Source: Citricoccus alkalitolerans
GTDB lineage: Bacteria; Actinomycetota; Actinomycetes; Actinomycetales; Micrococcaceae
Length of the DNA: 64,000 nt
Reading direction: 5' to 3'
Assembly: GCF_039528175.1 (NCBI RefSeq)
Contig: NZ_BAAALH010000001.1
Location: forward strand, 806,001-870,000
The translations under genes were made by a program, and so were the position numbers. The notes beneath the pieces were generated by a model. That model worked only from the letters and a program-made list of their open reading frames with translations. It did not search any database and was not told the DNA's origin. Shown in pieces: positions 1-7,736 of the stretch. How positions within the stretch are numbered: the first letter of the stretch is position 1; every line of letters starts with the position of its first letter.

Positions 1-56
1 TGGTGGTGCTGGTCCGGGCCCTTCCCCTGCTGGTCCGGCGACGGCCCCGATCGTGA
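1..56 (+). CDS. C-terminal end of an unidentified protein (partial)
   Basis: A plus-strand frame open from the window edge ends at a TGA at 54-56. It encodes VVLVRALPLLVRRRPRS, a hydrophobic stretch followed by an arginine-rich tail, as at the cytoplasmic end of a membrane protein. It would converge on the CDF transporter gene, whose stop lies 5 bp away. Only 17 residues are visible, so neither family nor reality can be settled. Confidence 0.3.
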   Translation, partial: VVLVRALPLLVRRRPRS

Positions 57-60
57 AGGC

Positions 61-1080
61 TCAGCGGGCCGCGCGGCCGCCTTCGGACTGCTTGTCCTGC
101 TCGACACCGCCGTGGACCTCAGCGGGCAGCTCCTCGACGAGGGCGACCACCACGTCCTCCAGCTTCCAATCCAGATCGACGATGCCCTCGGCCAGCTCGC
201 GCAGGCGTGCGGGGGTCTGTGCCTGGCCCTCCTGCGGGACGACAAACATCTCCGTGTGGAACACGTGCCCCTCATCCCGGACACGGGCTCCGGCATCCTG
301 CACCCAGTCGACCGACCGGGCGTAGTCCTCCGCCTTCGCCACCAAGGGGTGTGGATCATCGCCCGTGATGGTTCGGGCCCGGGAGTCGGCCAGGTCGGTG
401 ATCGCGGTGCCCACGTTCGAGATGCCGTCTTTGACGATGCTCAGCCCGATGAAGATGGCGGCAGCCGCGTCAAACCACCACCACCCCAACCCCAGACCGG
501 CCACGCCGATGGCGGTGCCCAGACTGGTCCGCCAGTCGGCCTTGAGCATGTCCGCATCCGCGTAGAGGACCTTGTTGTGCAGTTCGGTCGCCACCTGCAT
601 CTTCAGGCGGCCGAGGACCACGGGGACCGGGATGACGAGCAGCATGAGGGCGATCATGAACCAGCCCTGCCACACGGTCTGGCCGAAGAGGTGGAACGTG
701 CCGATCGGCGGGTGCTCGCCCTGGATGAGGCCCATGGCCGAATCGATGACCAGGTACGAACCCATCACCAGCAATGCCACCGCGGCCACGAGATGGCCCA
801 CGCCCACGGCCCGGTGGTTGCCATAGGGGCGCTTGAGCGTCGGCCGGGTGTTCACGACTGTCACGGCCACGATGAACGCGATGGGCGGGACGAAGGCGAG
901 CATGTCCTCGATCCACGCGGCCTTCATGGCTTGGGAGCTCCCCATGACCAGGGCGATCAGTGAGACGGTGACGGCCAGGTATCCGATGGTGACCCACTGG
1001 AGCCGCATGGCCCGGCGCAGGGACCTCTGGAGTTCGGGGGAGAGCTCGGTATGCCCGAAGCGGCGGTCGGCCTGGTTCAC
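61..1080 (-). CDS. Cation diffusion facilitator (CDF) family transporter
   Basis: A 339-aa membrane protein with about six hydrophobic segments in the first 220 residues and a soluble C-terminal domain (about 240-320), the CDF architecture. CDF proteins usually export divalent metals (Zn, Co, Fe, Mn) by proton antiport. The fifth segment carries ADMLKADW where the metal-site acidic residues of the family sit, and segment two carries WIEDML. The canonical His-x3-Asp is not evident, so metal specificity is open. The start is GTG at 1080, overlapping the stop of the upstream lipoprotein gene as GTGA, so the two are probably translationally coupled. The tail is charged and of low complexity. Confidence 0.85.
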   Translation of the reverse strand: MNQADRRFGHTELSPELQRSLRRAMRLQWVTIGYLAVTVSLIALVMGSSQAMKAAWIEDMLAFVPPIAFIVAVTVVNTRPTLKRPYGNHRAVGVGHLVAAVALLVMGSYLVIDSAMGLIQGEHPPIGTFHLFGQTVWQGWFMIALMLLVIPVPVVLGRLKMQVATELHNKVLYADADMLKADWRTSLGTAIGVAGLGLGWWWFDAAAAIFIGLSIVKDGISNVGTAITDLADSRARTITGDDPHPLVAKAEDYARSVDWVQDAGARVRDEGHVFHTEMFVVPQEGQAQTPARLRELAEGIVDLDWKLEDVVVALVEELPAEVHGGVEQDKQSEGGRAAR

Positions 1081-1577
1081 GGAGCGACCTCCGCGTGACG
1101 CTCGTCGAGGAATCGCTCTAGTTCGCCGAGCATCTGGTTCTCACCCAGCGGGACGGCCAGGACGAGTTTGACGGTCTTGCCGTCCGGCCCGGTGTCCTCG
1201 GCATAGGAGCGGGTGAGTCCCGCCTGGGAGGACCAGGGGGACTGGTCCGTCAGTCCTCCGGCCATCAGGTCCACGTCCCCGGTCTCAAGGGCCGTGATGA
1301 GGGCCTCCTCGCCGGAGGCGGTCCACTCGATCTCCGCGTCGATCTCCTCGGCGAAGGTGCGGATGAGTTCCACCTCGCTGCCGCTGGGCTCCGCACCGGT
1401 GGCATCCACGTACGGGGGGTGGTGGACCACCCCTACGGAGAGCGTGCCACCCGAGACGTCATCAAAGGTGCCGTTCGGGTCGGCTGGGTATGCCGAGGAC
1501 GTGCAGCCCGTCGCCGTCAGGGCTACTGCGGCAACGAGGAATCCGCTGGTCATGGCGGTTTTTCTGGAAATGCTCAT
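1077..1577 (-). CDS. Short solute-binding (SBP_bac_3-like) lipoprotein
   Basis: A 166-aa exported lipoprotein with a signal peptide, a lipobox ending TGC near residue 25, then a domain matching the first lobe of amino-acid-type periplasmic binding proteins (LSVGVVHHPPYVD and GDVDLMAGGLTDQS). Family members usually exceed 220 residues; here the second lobe seems mostly missing, although the C terminus reads as normal protein. I chose ATG 1577 over an upstream start because GGAGAAGGAGG sits just before it. The gene overlaps the CDF transporter gene by 4 bp, and no permease or ATPase is nearby. A sensing or metal-delivery role beside the CDF pump is only an inference. Confidence 0.75.
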   Translation of the reverse strand: MSISRKTAMTSGFLVAAVALTATGCTSSAYPADPNGTFDDVSGGTLSVGVVHHPPYVDATGAEPSGSEVELIRTFAEEIDAEIEWTASGEEALITALETGDVDLMAGGLTDQSPWSSQAGLTRSYAEDTGPDGKTVKLVLAVPLGENQMLGELERFLDERHAEVAP

Positions 1578-1645
1578 GGATCCTCCTTCTCCTGGGGCCA
1601 CTGTAGGGAGAACCTGCACCCGGTGGCTAGCTCCGGTGAGGGCAG

Positions 1646-2944
1646 CTACAGCGGCAGCCGGGCCTTCACCGTGAAGCCGCCCTCCGGCGTCGGGCCGGTC
1701 TTGACCGTGCCGCCCAGTGCGCCCACGCGCTCGCGGATGCCCTTCAGGCCGAGGCCGGCGCCCGGCGCCGCCACGGACCCGCGACGGGCGGCCGGTCCGT
1801 TGGCGATGCGGACCCCGATCTGGTCTCCCACCGAGACCTGCACACGGATGGCGGCGCCAGGCGCGTGCCGCAGGGCATTGCTGACCGCTTCCTGCACCAC
1901 ACGGTAGGCGGTCAGACCCGTGGCCGGGGGCACGACCGCGGACCAGTCGCCGGCCGCGCTCGCCACCCCCGGGCCGCCGCTTCCGGAAGCCGCAGTCGCC
2001 GCACTCAGCGGCAACGGGAGGAGCTCCGGATCGATCTCCAGTTCCACCCGTGCCCCAGAGGAACGCGTGGTGGCCACCAACTGGGGGATGTCCGCGATGG
2101 TCGGCTGGGGTGTGGTGTCGGCGGCATCGTCTCCGCGCAGGATGGCGAGCAACCCCCGCATCTCGGTCAGCGCCCGGCGGGAGGAATCGGCGATCGAGTC
2201 GAACTCGCCCCGCGTCGGCTCGTCCATGCCGGGCAACCGGTAGGGGGCGGTGGTGGCCTGCACGGAGATCACGGACATGGAGTGGGCCACCACGTCATGG
2301 AGCTCCTGGGCAATGCGGTTGCGCTGCTGCAGCTCGCGGCGCTTGGTCTCCTCCTCGGCGGTGAGCTGGCGTTCGTGGTCTAACTGACCACGGCTGCTCA
2401 CGAGCAGTCGAACACCGCTGCCGACGGCGAGGGCGCCGCCAGTCAGTGACGCCACGGTCGTGACGTTGGATATCACCATCCCGGGGGGAAGCTCGGTGTC
2501 CGGGATCAGCGCGAGTCCGAGCCCCCCGACCACGGCACCGGCGAGCCAACCCGCAGCGCCGAGCCGCCAGGAATGGCGGACCGAGACCACCAGAATGAGC
2601 AGTACGTAGGCGATCAGTGTGGTGACGGGCCAGGGCCACGGGGCGGAGCCCAGATCCACAGCGGACATCGTGCCCAGGGCTGCGGCCGTACCCAGCAGGA
2701 TGGCCAGGATCGGCCGCCGGACGGCGAGGGGCACAGCGGCCGCCTGGCCGATGGCCAGCACCATGGCGATGGCAACGTGGACATGGTGGACCGCAGCGAG
2801 AATCGGCCAGCCCGTGGCGATCAGGACCACGGCCGCGCAGGACGTCAGCAACCAGACCCACCCACTGCGTGAGAAGCTGGCCCGGGTCGGAGACGGGGGA
2901 GACGACAGGGGAGATGAGGGAACGGACGGCTCAGCGGCGCGCAT
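1646..2944 (-). CDS. NarL/DesK-type sensor histidine kinase
   Basis: A 432-aa kinase. The first 200 residues hold about five hydrophobic helices, followed by a HisKA_3 dimerisation segment (RIAQELHDVVAHSMSV, phospho-acceptor His in LHD) and a HATPase_c domain with N box (EAVSNALRHA) and G box (GAGLGLKGIRERV). The frame runs open to 3487, but ATG 2944 is chosen because the putative-sensor protein upstream ends at 2950, leaving a 5-bp gap. The cognate regulator is probably the divergently transcribed LuxR-type gene starting near 3781. An Ala/Gly/Ser-rich insert lies between the dimerisation and ATPase parts. The stimulus is unknown. Confidence 0.88.
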   Translation of the reverse strand: MRAAEPSVPSSPLSSPPSPTRASFSRSGWVWLLTSCAAVVLIATGWPILAAVHHVHVAIAMVLAIGQAAAVPLAVRRPILAILLGTAAALGTMSAVDLGSAPWPWPVTTLIAYVLLILVVSVRHSWRLGAAGWLAGAVVGGLGLALIPDTELPPGMVISNVTTVASLTGGALAVGSGVRLLVSSRGQLDHERQLTAEEETKRRELQQRNRIAQELHDVVAHSMSVISVQATTAPYRLPGMDEPTRGEFDSIADSSRRALTEMRGLLAILRGDDAADTTPQPTIADIPQLVATTRSSGARVELEIDPELLPLPLSAATAASGSGGPGVASAAGDWSAVVPPATGLTAYRVVQEAVSNALRHAPGAAIRVQVSVGDQIGVRIANGPAARRGSVAAPGAGLGLKGIRERVGALGGTVKTGPTPEGGFTVKARLPL

Positions 2945-2949
2945 ACTGT

Positions 2950-3633
2950 TCACGCTACCCGGGCCGCAGCCGGCAGCGGGTACTCCGACGTCGGCCCGGC
3001 ACCCAGCGCGGCAGCCGTGGTGGCTGCGTCCAGCAGAGCCAGCCCTCGCATCACGGCGGGCAAGGTGAGCAGGAAGAATACGCCGACCAGGAAGGTGAAG
3101 ACGGACGCGACCGCGTAGCTGGTGGCCACGGCATCCGGGATGGCTCCACCGGTGAGGGCTTCGAGCATGCGTGCGGCCAGAGGATACTCCTGCCCGCCGC
3201 GGGGAAGGTAGTGACCCCACAGGACATAGGTGATGCCCCCGAGCGCGCCCGCCGTCCAGGTCACGGAGACCACGAAGGTGAGGGTGCGTACGGGGAAGGC
3301 GATGAGGGTCTCGAACAGCAGGTCCAGCCAGCGCCTGGGGTCCCCGAGGTAGCGGAGGGGCCCGGTCACCCCGGTGCCGCCGGGACGGTACCGGGGTTGC
3401 TCGAGCTGGCCGCCCCAGGACCGCATGCGGTGGCGGGACAGCTCGGCGAATCCGGTGGCCACCAGCAGGGCGAGGGGCAGCAGCCACATCCCGATCCAGA
3501 TGACAGCCGTGCCGAGTGCCAGCGCGAACAGGGGAACGAGCAGGGCGAAGGCGAACAGGGAGATGAAGAACCCGGGCAGGACGAAGGCGTAGTCACGGCC
3601 GAGGCGGGCCAACAGGGAAGGTGTGGAGTTCAT
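2950..3633 (-). CDS. Putative sensor-domain membrane protein (PF13796-like)
   Basis: A 227-aa protein with two pairs of hydrophobic helices (about residues 16-60 and 120-210) around a loop containing YLGDPRRWLDLLFETLIAFP. This matches the putative sensor domain normally fused to the N terminus of actinobacterial NarL-type histidine kinases. Here it is a separate gene ending 5 bp before the kinase start, so the pair probably works as a split sensor kinase. ATG 3633 is used; ATG 3669 or GTG 3672 would add 12-13 residues, and none has a convincing Shine-Dalgarno sequence. Confidence 0.75.
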   Translation of the reverse strand: MNSTPSLLARLGRDYAFVLPGFFISLFAFALLVPLFALALGTAVIWIGMWLLPLALLVATGFAELSRHRMRSWGGQLEQPRYRPGGTGVTGPLRYLGDPRRWLDLLFETLIAFPVRTLTFVVSVTWTAGALGGITYVLWGHYLPRGGQEYPLAARMLEALTGGAIPDAVATSYAVASVFTFLVGVFFLLTLPAVMRGLALLDAATTAAALGAGPTSEYPLPAAARVA

Positions 3634-3780
3634 GGTGGGGAAGCTACGGACCCGGCCAGGCCCGGTCATCACCCGGCAGGGTGAACGTGGGGACTACCAG
3701 GGGGTGACGGATACGCTGGGCGGGTAAGTCAGAGACCTGCGGAGCCATTCTCCGCCGTACACCCGATCCGCATCCTCATC

Positions 3781-4425
3781 GTGGATGACCAGGCCATGGT
3801 CCGTCAGGGCTTTGGGGCCCTGCTGGACGCCCAGGAGGACATGGCCGTCGTCGGGAGCGCACAGGATGGCGTCGAGGTTGTGGACCTGGTCAAGCGGTCC
3901 CGGCCGGACGTGGTGCTGATGGACATCCGGATGCCGGTGGTCAATGGTCTTGACGCCACGCGTGCGGTCTTCGCGATGCCGGGGGACACCCACCCGAGGG
4001 TGATCATGCTGACCACCTTCGACGCGGACGAGTACGTCTTCGCGGCACTGCAGGCCGGCGCCAGCGGGTTCCTCCTCAAGGACGCCACCGCTGAGGACCT
4101 CGCGAACGCCGTGCGGGTGGTTGCGGCCGGGGAGGCCCTGCTGGCACCGTCGATCACCCAGAAGTTGATCGCGGACTACGTCAGCCGGCCGGTGGCGCGC
4201 CCACTGGACGTGACCATCCTGGGAGAGCTGACCGAGCGTGAGCTGGAGGTCATGCGGCTCGTGGCCACCGGGCGGTCCAATGCGGAGCTGGCCGGTGAGC
4301 TGTTCCTCTCGGAGCAGACGATCAAGACCCATGTATCCCGCATCCTCGCCAAACTCGGCCTGCGGGACCGGACGCAGATCGTGGTCGCCGCCTATGAGTC
4401 AGGGCTGGTCAACGCAGGGCGGTGA
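3781..4425 (+). CDS. NarL/LuxR-family response regulator (N terminus unresolved)
   Basis: A two-domain regulator with a receiver (phospho-acceptor Asp in VVLMDIRMP, conserved Thr in LTTFD, Lys in LLKDA) and a C-terminal LuxR helix-turn-helix (LTERELEVMRLVATG, SEQTIKTHVSRIL). The GTG at 3781 starts at the VDDQ motif, so strand beta-1 would be missing. The bases just upstream in the same frame encode HPIRILI, the expected beta-1, but no ATG, GTG, TTG or CTG precedes it in that frame within about 75 bp. A rare start codon or a frameshift is likely. It probably partners the kinase on the opposite strand. Confidence 0.85.
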   Translation: MDDQAMVRQGFGALLDAQEDMAVVGSAQDGVEVVDLVKRSRPDVVLMDIRMPVVNGLDATRAVFAMPGDTHPRVIMLTTFDADEYVFAALQAGASGFLLKDATAEDLANAVRVVAAGEALLAPSITQKLIADYVSRPVARPLDVTILGELTERELEVMRLVATGRSNAELAGELFLSEQTIKTHVSRILAKLGLRDRTQIVVAAYESGLVNAGR

Positions 4426-4443
4426 GAGTCCGCAAGGGTGAGT

Positions 4444-4487
4444 CTGCCCGACGCCGACCACCCGGGTTGGGGGTGGGCGTCGGGCAG
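4444..4487. terminator. Bidirectional intrinsic-type terminator hairpin
   Basis: A perfect 12-bp inverted repeat, CTGCCCGACGCC (4444-4455) with GGCGTCGGGCAG (4476-4487), separated by 20 nt. It lies between the 3' ends of the response regulator and the convergent carboxypeptidase gene. There is no T-run, as is usual for high-GC actinobacteria. Confidence 0.75.
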
Positions 4488-4513
4488 CACCGCCGTCGGC
4501 GGACCGGCTCGCC

Positions 4514-5890
4514 TCAGCAGTCGTCCAGGGGGGTTGCCTCCGTCAACCCGTACTCGGAGCGCTCATCGAGCAGCAGCGGGATCAGCGTCTTGCCCGGCTG
4601 TGCCATGGTGACGACGGCGCCCTCGGCGTTCTCCTCCCATGCGATCTCGTGAAGTTCCAGGGTGGACGCCAACTCGGACAGCTGCGCCTCGGTCAGTTGG
4701 TATCCGCACATGGGGTGGGGCTCCGCGCCGTCACTGGTGGTCGGGAGCATGTTGTCCTGGCCGCTGAAGTAGACGACGCCGGCCTGGTCGGCACCGGCCT
4801 GGGTGGCCCGTTCGGCGGCCTGGGCCGACTGACGGGCGAGTCGGGTCCGGTTCTCCGAGATCATGGCCAGCGAGCCGACCGCGCTCGAGTACTGCACGTC
4901 CACGGCGCGGCGGTTCGCCAACAGCGGGTCGTTCTCCTCCTCGGGAGTCACCGGTCCCTGCGCCGCTTCCGTCAGCTGCCCGGTGATGTGCTTCAGGCCC
5001 GTGTAGTTGCGCAGGATCCTCGCCTGGTGGTCACCGGCCACCTGCTGGAACGGCTCACCGTCCTTGACCAGCAGGCCGTAGATCCCGCTGGTCATGCCAT
5101 TGGCTTCGATCTGTGCCCCGGTGTAGTCGTTGACCATCCGCTCGGAGAGATCATGGATGGTGGAGTCCACGTTCCGGTTGCGGGGCCACAGGACCAACGC
5201 CTGCGTGTCATAGAACTCGCGGGGGCCGTATTCGTGGAGGTCGTTGAGCACGTCTGGATTCCAGTCCCGCATGACCGTGGCCAGGGCCTGGGCCTCCGGG
5301 GTGGCCAGGGCCAGGAAGTCCCGGTTGATGTCCACATCGTCCGCATTCTCCCGAGTGTCGGCCTCCCAGCCGTCCGGGTTGGTGAAGATGAAGCCCACCG
5401 TGGTCTTGTTCAGCAGGCGCTTCCACGCCGGATCCTTGGTGGTGCTCAAGTCCCGGGCCAGCTGCAGACACCCCTCCCGCCCGGAGGGCTCATCGCCGTG
5501 GATCGAGCAGTTGAACAGGATCATGGAGCCGTCGGCGACCTCCTCCTGCGATTCCGGTGCCGGGGATCCGATCGTGACGAGGTTGAGGGGCCGGCCCTCC
5601 ACCGACTCACCCACCTGCTGCAGGGCGACGCGCTTGCTGCCCGCATCGAGATCCTCCAGGAAGGCCTGCGCCTCATCGACCGTGGTCCAGTTCGCCCCGT
5701 TGCTGGCCTCGAACGGTGTCTGCAGTCCCTGGGATGGAGCCGCGGTCAACGACCGTTCCAAAGCCTGAGAATCGGCCGTGGCCGATGTCTCGGACGTCTC
5801 CGGTGCGGCGGCCGTCGGGCCGGCCAACAGTGCCGTGCCGGCCAGGGCCAGCACGCATCCGACAGCGGTCAGTCTCTTCTGATGTCCCAT
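4514..5890 (-). CDS. Secreted M14-family zinc carboxypeptidase
   Basis: A 458-aa exported protein. A Sec signal peptide (MGHQKRL then a hydrophobic core, cleavage near TAAA-PE about residue 29) precedes an M14 peptidase domain at about 60-330. The zinc ligands are visible as the H-x2-E of SIHGDEPSG, and a downstream His is in NDLHEYG. M14 enzymes remove C-terminal residues from peptides, or trim peptidoglycan peptides in some relatives. The start is ATG 5890, preceded by GGAGGAGGG. The gene stands alone and converges on the response-regulator gene across a hairpin. The C-terminal 120 residues (VVYFSGQDNMLPT to the final cysteine) resemble no domain I recognise. Peptide preference cannot be read. 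Confidence 0.85.
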   Translation of the reverse strand: MGHQKRLTAVGCVLALAGTALLAGPTAAAPETSETSATADSQALERSLTAAPSQGLQTPFEASNGANWTTVDEAQAFLEDLDAGSKRVALQQVGESVEGRPLNLVTIGSPAPESQEEVADGSMILFNCSIHGDEPSGREGCLQLARDLSTTKDPAWKRLLNKTTVGFIFTNPDGWEADTRENADDVDINRDFLALATPEAQALATVMRDWNPDVLNDLHEYGPREFYDTQALVLWPRNRNVDSTIHDLSERMVNDYTGAQIEANGMTSGIYGLLVKDGEPFQQVAGDHQARILRNYTGLKHITGQLTEAAQGPVTPEEENDPLLANRRAVDVQYSSAVGSLAMISENRTRLARQSAQAAERATQAGADQAGVVYFSGQDNMLPTTSDGAEPHPMCGYQLTEAQLSELASTLELHEIAWEENAEGAVVTMAQPGKTLIPLLLDERSEYGLTEATPLDDC

Positions 5891-6027
5891 CGAAAATTCC
5901 CTCCTCCTCAGTCGAGGCCGGGCCCGGCCGGACGTCCTCGTCCATGGGCTCGGCCTGTTGAACCCGGCCAGTAGATGTGACGCGTTCAGGCAACGTCAAG
6001 GTTTAGTCTGTGGCCAGGAGGCAGACC

Positions 6028-7083
6028 ATGACCACGTTGTTCCTCGTCCATGGGCGCGGCCAGCACACCGCTCCGAGCATCCCGCCTGGTCAGGTCGCAG
6101 AGCATGCGGACGCCATCCGCGGCCGGTGGTTGCGGGCCCTGAACACCGGACTTCACGACGCCGGCCGGCCGCCGATTCCGCTTGCCGCCCCCGTGCTGTT
6201 TCCGTTCTATGGCAATGCCTTCCGTGACGCGGTCGCCGAACGCGAGGGCACCGGCCCGGGGCCGGACCTCGCTCGCTGGAGTTCCGGCCCACCGCTACCC
6301 GCCGACGTTCAGGAGGTCTGCGAGGTCAAGGCGGGCCTGCTCCAGGACGTCACCACGCATCTGCGCTTCGACACGGCGGCCGCGCCGCCGTACTCGACGG
6401 CGACGGCCCTGCACCCGGCGGCCGGTGAGCCGACCACCGAGGGGGTACCGGCCGGCGTCGGACGCCCTTGGTGGGAACTGGACGAGCTGCTGAGGGTTCC
6501 ATGGCTGCGAGCGGCCCTGCAGTTCCTGGCCGAAAGGGCAGGGGTCTCTGCTGGGGCGATCGAAGAGTACTTCACTGACGTGGCCTACTACCTGGGCTGC
6601 GCCGAGGTGCGTCAGACCGTGCTGACGACCGTGGAACGGGCGCTCGCGGATGTTCCGAGGGGTGAAACCGTGGTGATGGTCGGGCACAGCCTAGGCAGTG
6701 TGGTCGCCCACGACGTTCTGACCCGGGGTGCACTGGAACTGCCGATCGCCCTGGTGGCGACCACCGGCAGTCCGCTCGGGCTGCCGGTGGTACAGCGGCA
6801 CCTGCTCGGGGGCGCGGGGAGTGTGGGGGAGGAAGCCGCACCGGTGCCCGCGGTGGTCCCTGCCCGGCGGTCGGTCTGGGTGAACGGCTACGACGTGCGT
6901 GATGTGGTGGCGATCCTGAACCCGCTTGCCCCTCGGCTGAAGCAGGCCGTGACGGGGCAGATCCGGGACCTGCGGGTCAGCGCCGGCGGCGAGCCGCATT
7001 CGGTGATCGGCTACCTCGAGAACGCGGCGGTGGCGGAGCCGATCGGCCGCGCCGTGTTTTCCGGATCTCGTGCTGCTCCGTGA
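6028..7083 (+). CDS. Alpha/beta-hydrolase fold protein
   Basis: A 351-aa hydrolase with the N-terminal strand TTLFLVHGRGQH (oxyanion region) and the nucleophile elbow GHSLGS at about residue 223 (VVMVGHSLGSVVAHDVL). A C-terminal His in PHSVIGYL could complete the triad. No signal peptide is seen, so it is probably cytoplasmic. The start is ATG 6028 with CAGGAGG 6 bp upstream; the frame also opens at GTG 6010. It resembles actinobacterial alpha/beta hydrolases of unknown substrate. The neighbours give no pathway context, and esterase, lipase and peptidase activity cannot be told apart. Confidence 0.75.
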   Translation: MTTLFLVHGRGQHTAPSIPPGQVAEHADAIRGRWLRALNTGLHDAGRPPIPLAAPVLFPFYGNAFRDAVAEREGTGPGPDLARWSSGPPLPADVQEVCEVKAGLLQDVTTHLRFDTAAAPPYSTATALHPAAGEPTTEGVPAGVGRPWWELDELLRVPWLRAALQFLAERAGVSAGAIEEYFTDVAYYLGCAEVRQTVLTTVERALADVPRGETVVMVGHSLGSVVAHDVLTRGALELPIALVATTGSPLGLPVVQRHLLGGAGSVGEEAAPVPAVVPARRSVWVNGYDVRDVVAILNPLAPRLKQAVTGQIRDLRVSAGGEPHSVIGYLENAAVAEPIGRAVFSGSRAAP

Positions 7084-7204
7084 GCGCCCACGGCATCTTC
7101 ACACCATTGAGCGGCGGTCCTAGGCTGGGGATATGAGGTGCACCTGATGCACGTGATCTTCCTGATCCGCCGTGGTGCGCCCGGCCCGATGCAGGAGGTC
7201 CGAC

Positions 7205-7594
7205 ATGGTTGTCTCACATGATTCGCGGCCGGCAGCCGGCCGGCAGGATCCCACCAGCCAATTCAGCCCGTATCGCCACCCGGACCACTCTCCACCGGAG
7301 CCGCACGGTCCGGTGTCCGTCTTCCGGGCCCTCTTCGAACTGAACGGGGACCAGCGGATGTCGATGGGCCTGGCCCGCGGCGTCTATGCCGTGGTGGTGG
7401 TGGGCATCGTGGTGACCTGGGTGGCCGTGGTGGTCATCGGCTTCAGCCAGGGGATCACGCTGGGGATCCTTGCCCTGCTGCTCGGCTGGATACCAGCCGT
7501 GCTCTGGATCGCCTGTGCCCGGATCATCCTTGAGTTCTCCACCGCCATGGACACCCTGATCGAGCGGCCCTCTGACGGACGTGCCGCGCACTGA
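7205..7594 (+). CDS. DUF4282-family membrane protein
   Basis: A 129-aa protein with a polar N-terminal 40 residues, then two transmembrane helices (about 63-85 and 90-115). The second contains the family-like stretch ILALLLGWIPAVLWIACARIILEF. The start is ATG 7205 with GCAGGAGG upstream. The function of DUF4282 proteins is unknown. A second, truncated copy of this domain lies at 30451-30627. The gene stands alone, 142 bp before mftG on the same strand, but nothing links it to mycofactocin. Confidence 0.72.
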   Translation: MVVSHDSRPAAGRQDPTSQFSPYRHPDHSPPEPHGPVSVFRALFELNGDQRMSMGLARGVYAVVVVGIVVTWVAVVVIGFSQGITLGILALLLGWIPAVLWIACARIILEFSTAMDTLIERPSDGRAAH

Positions 7595-7736
7595 AGTACG
7601 ACACCATGCAGCACCGGAATCGCGCCATCGGTGACGTCGACATGGATCTGACGTCCGACGCCTGATGGTGAAGGCCAGGTGAGTCTCCGCCTCGTCGAGT
7701 CGACTGTGCCTCTACCGTGACTACGATGAACGCACT

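Noticed and set aside
112..963. Plus-strand 283-aa frame opposite the CDF gene
   Set aside because: It is the complement shadow of a clearly recognisable membrane protein; composition is Asp/His/Gly-rich with no domain.
1646..3487. A single 613-aa kinase spanning both the sensor gene and the kinase
   Set aside because: The N-terminal 180 residues of that frame are Arg/Pro/His-rich antisense-type sequence; the real sensor domain is in another frame and ends at 2950.
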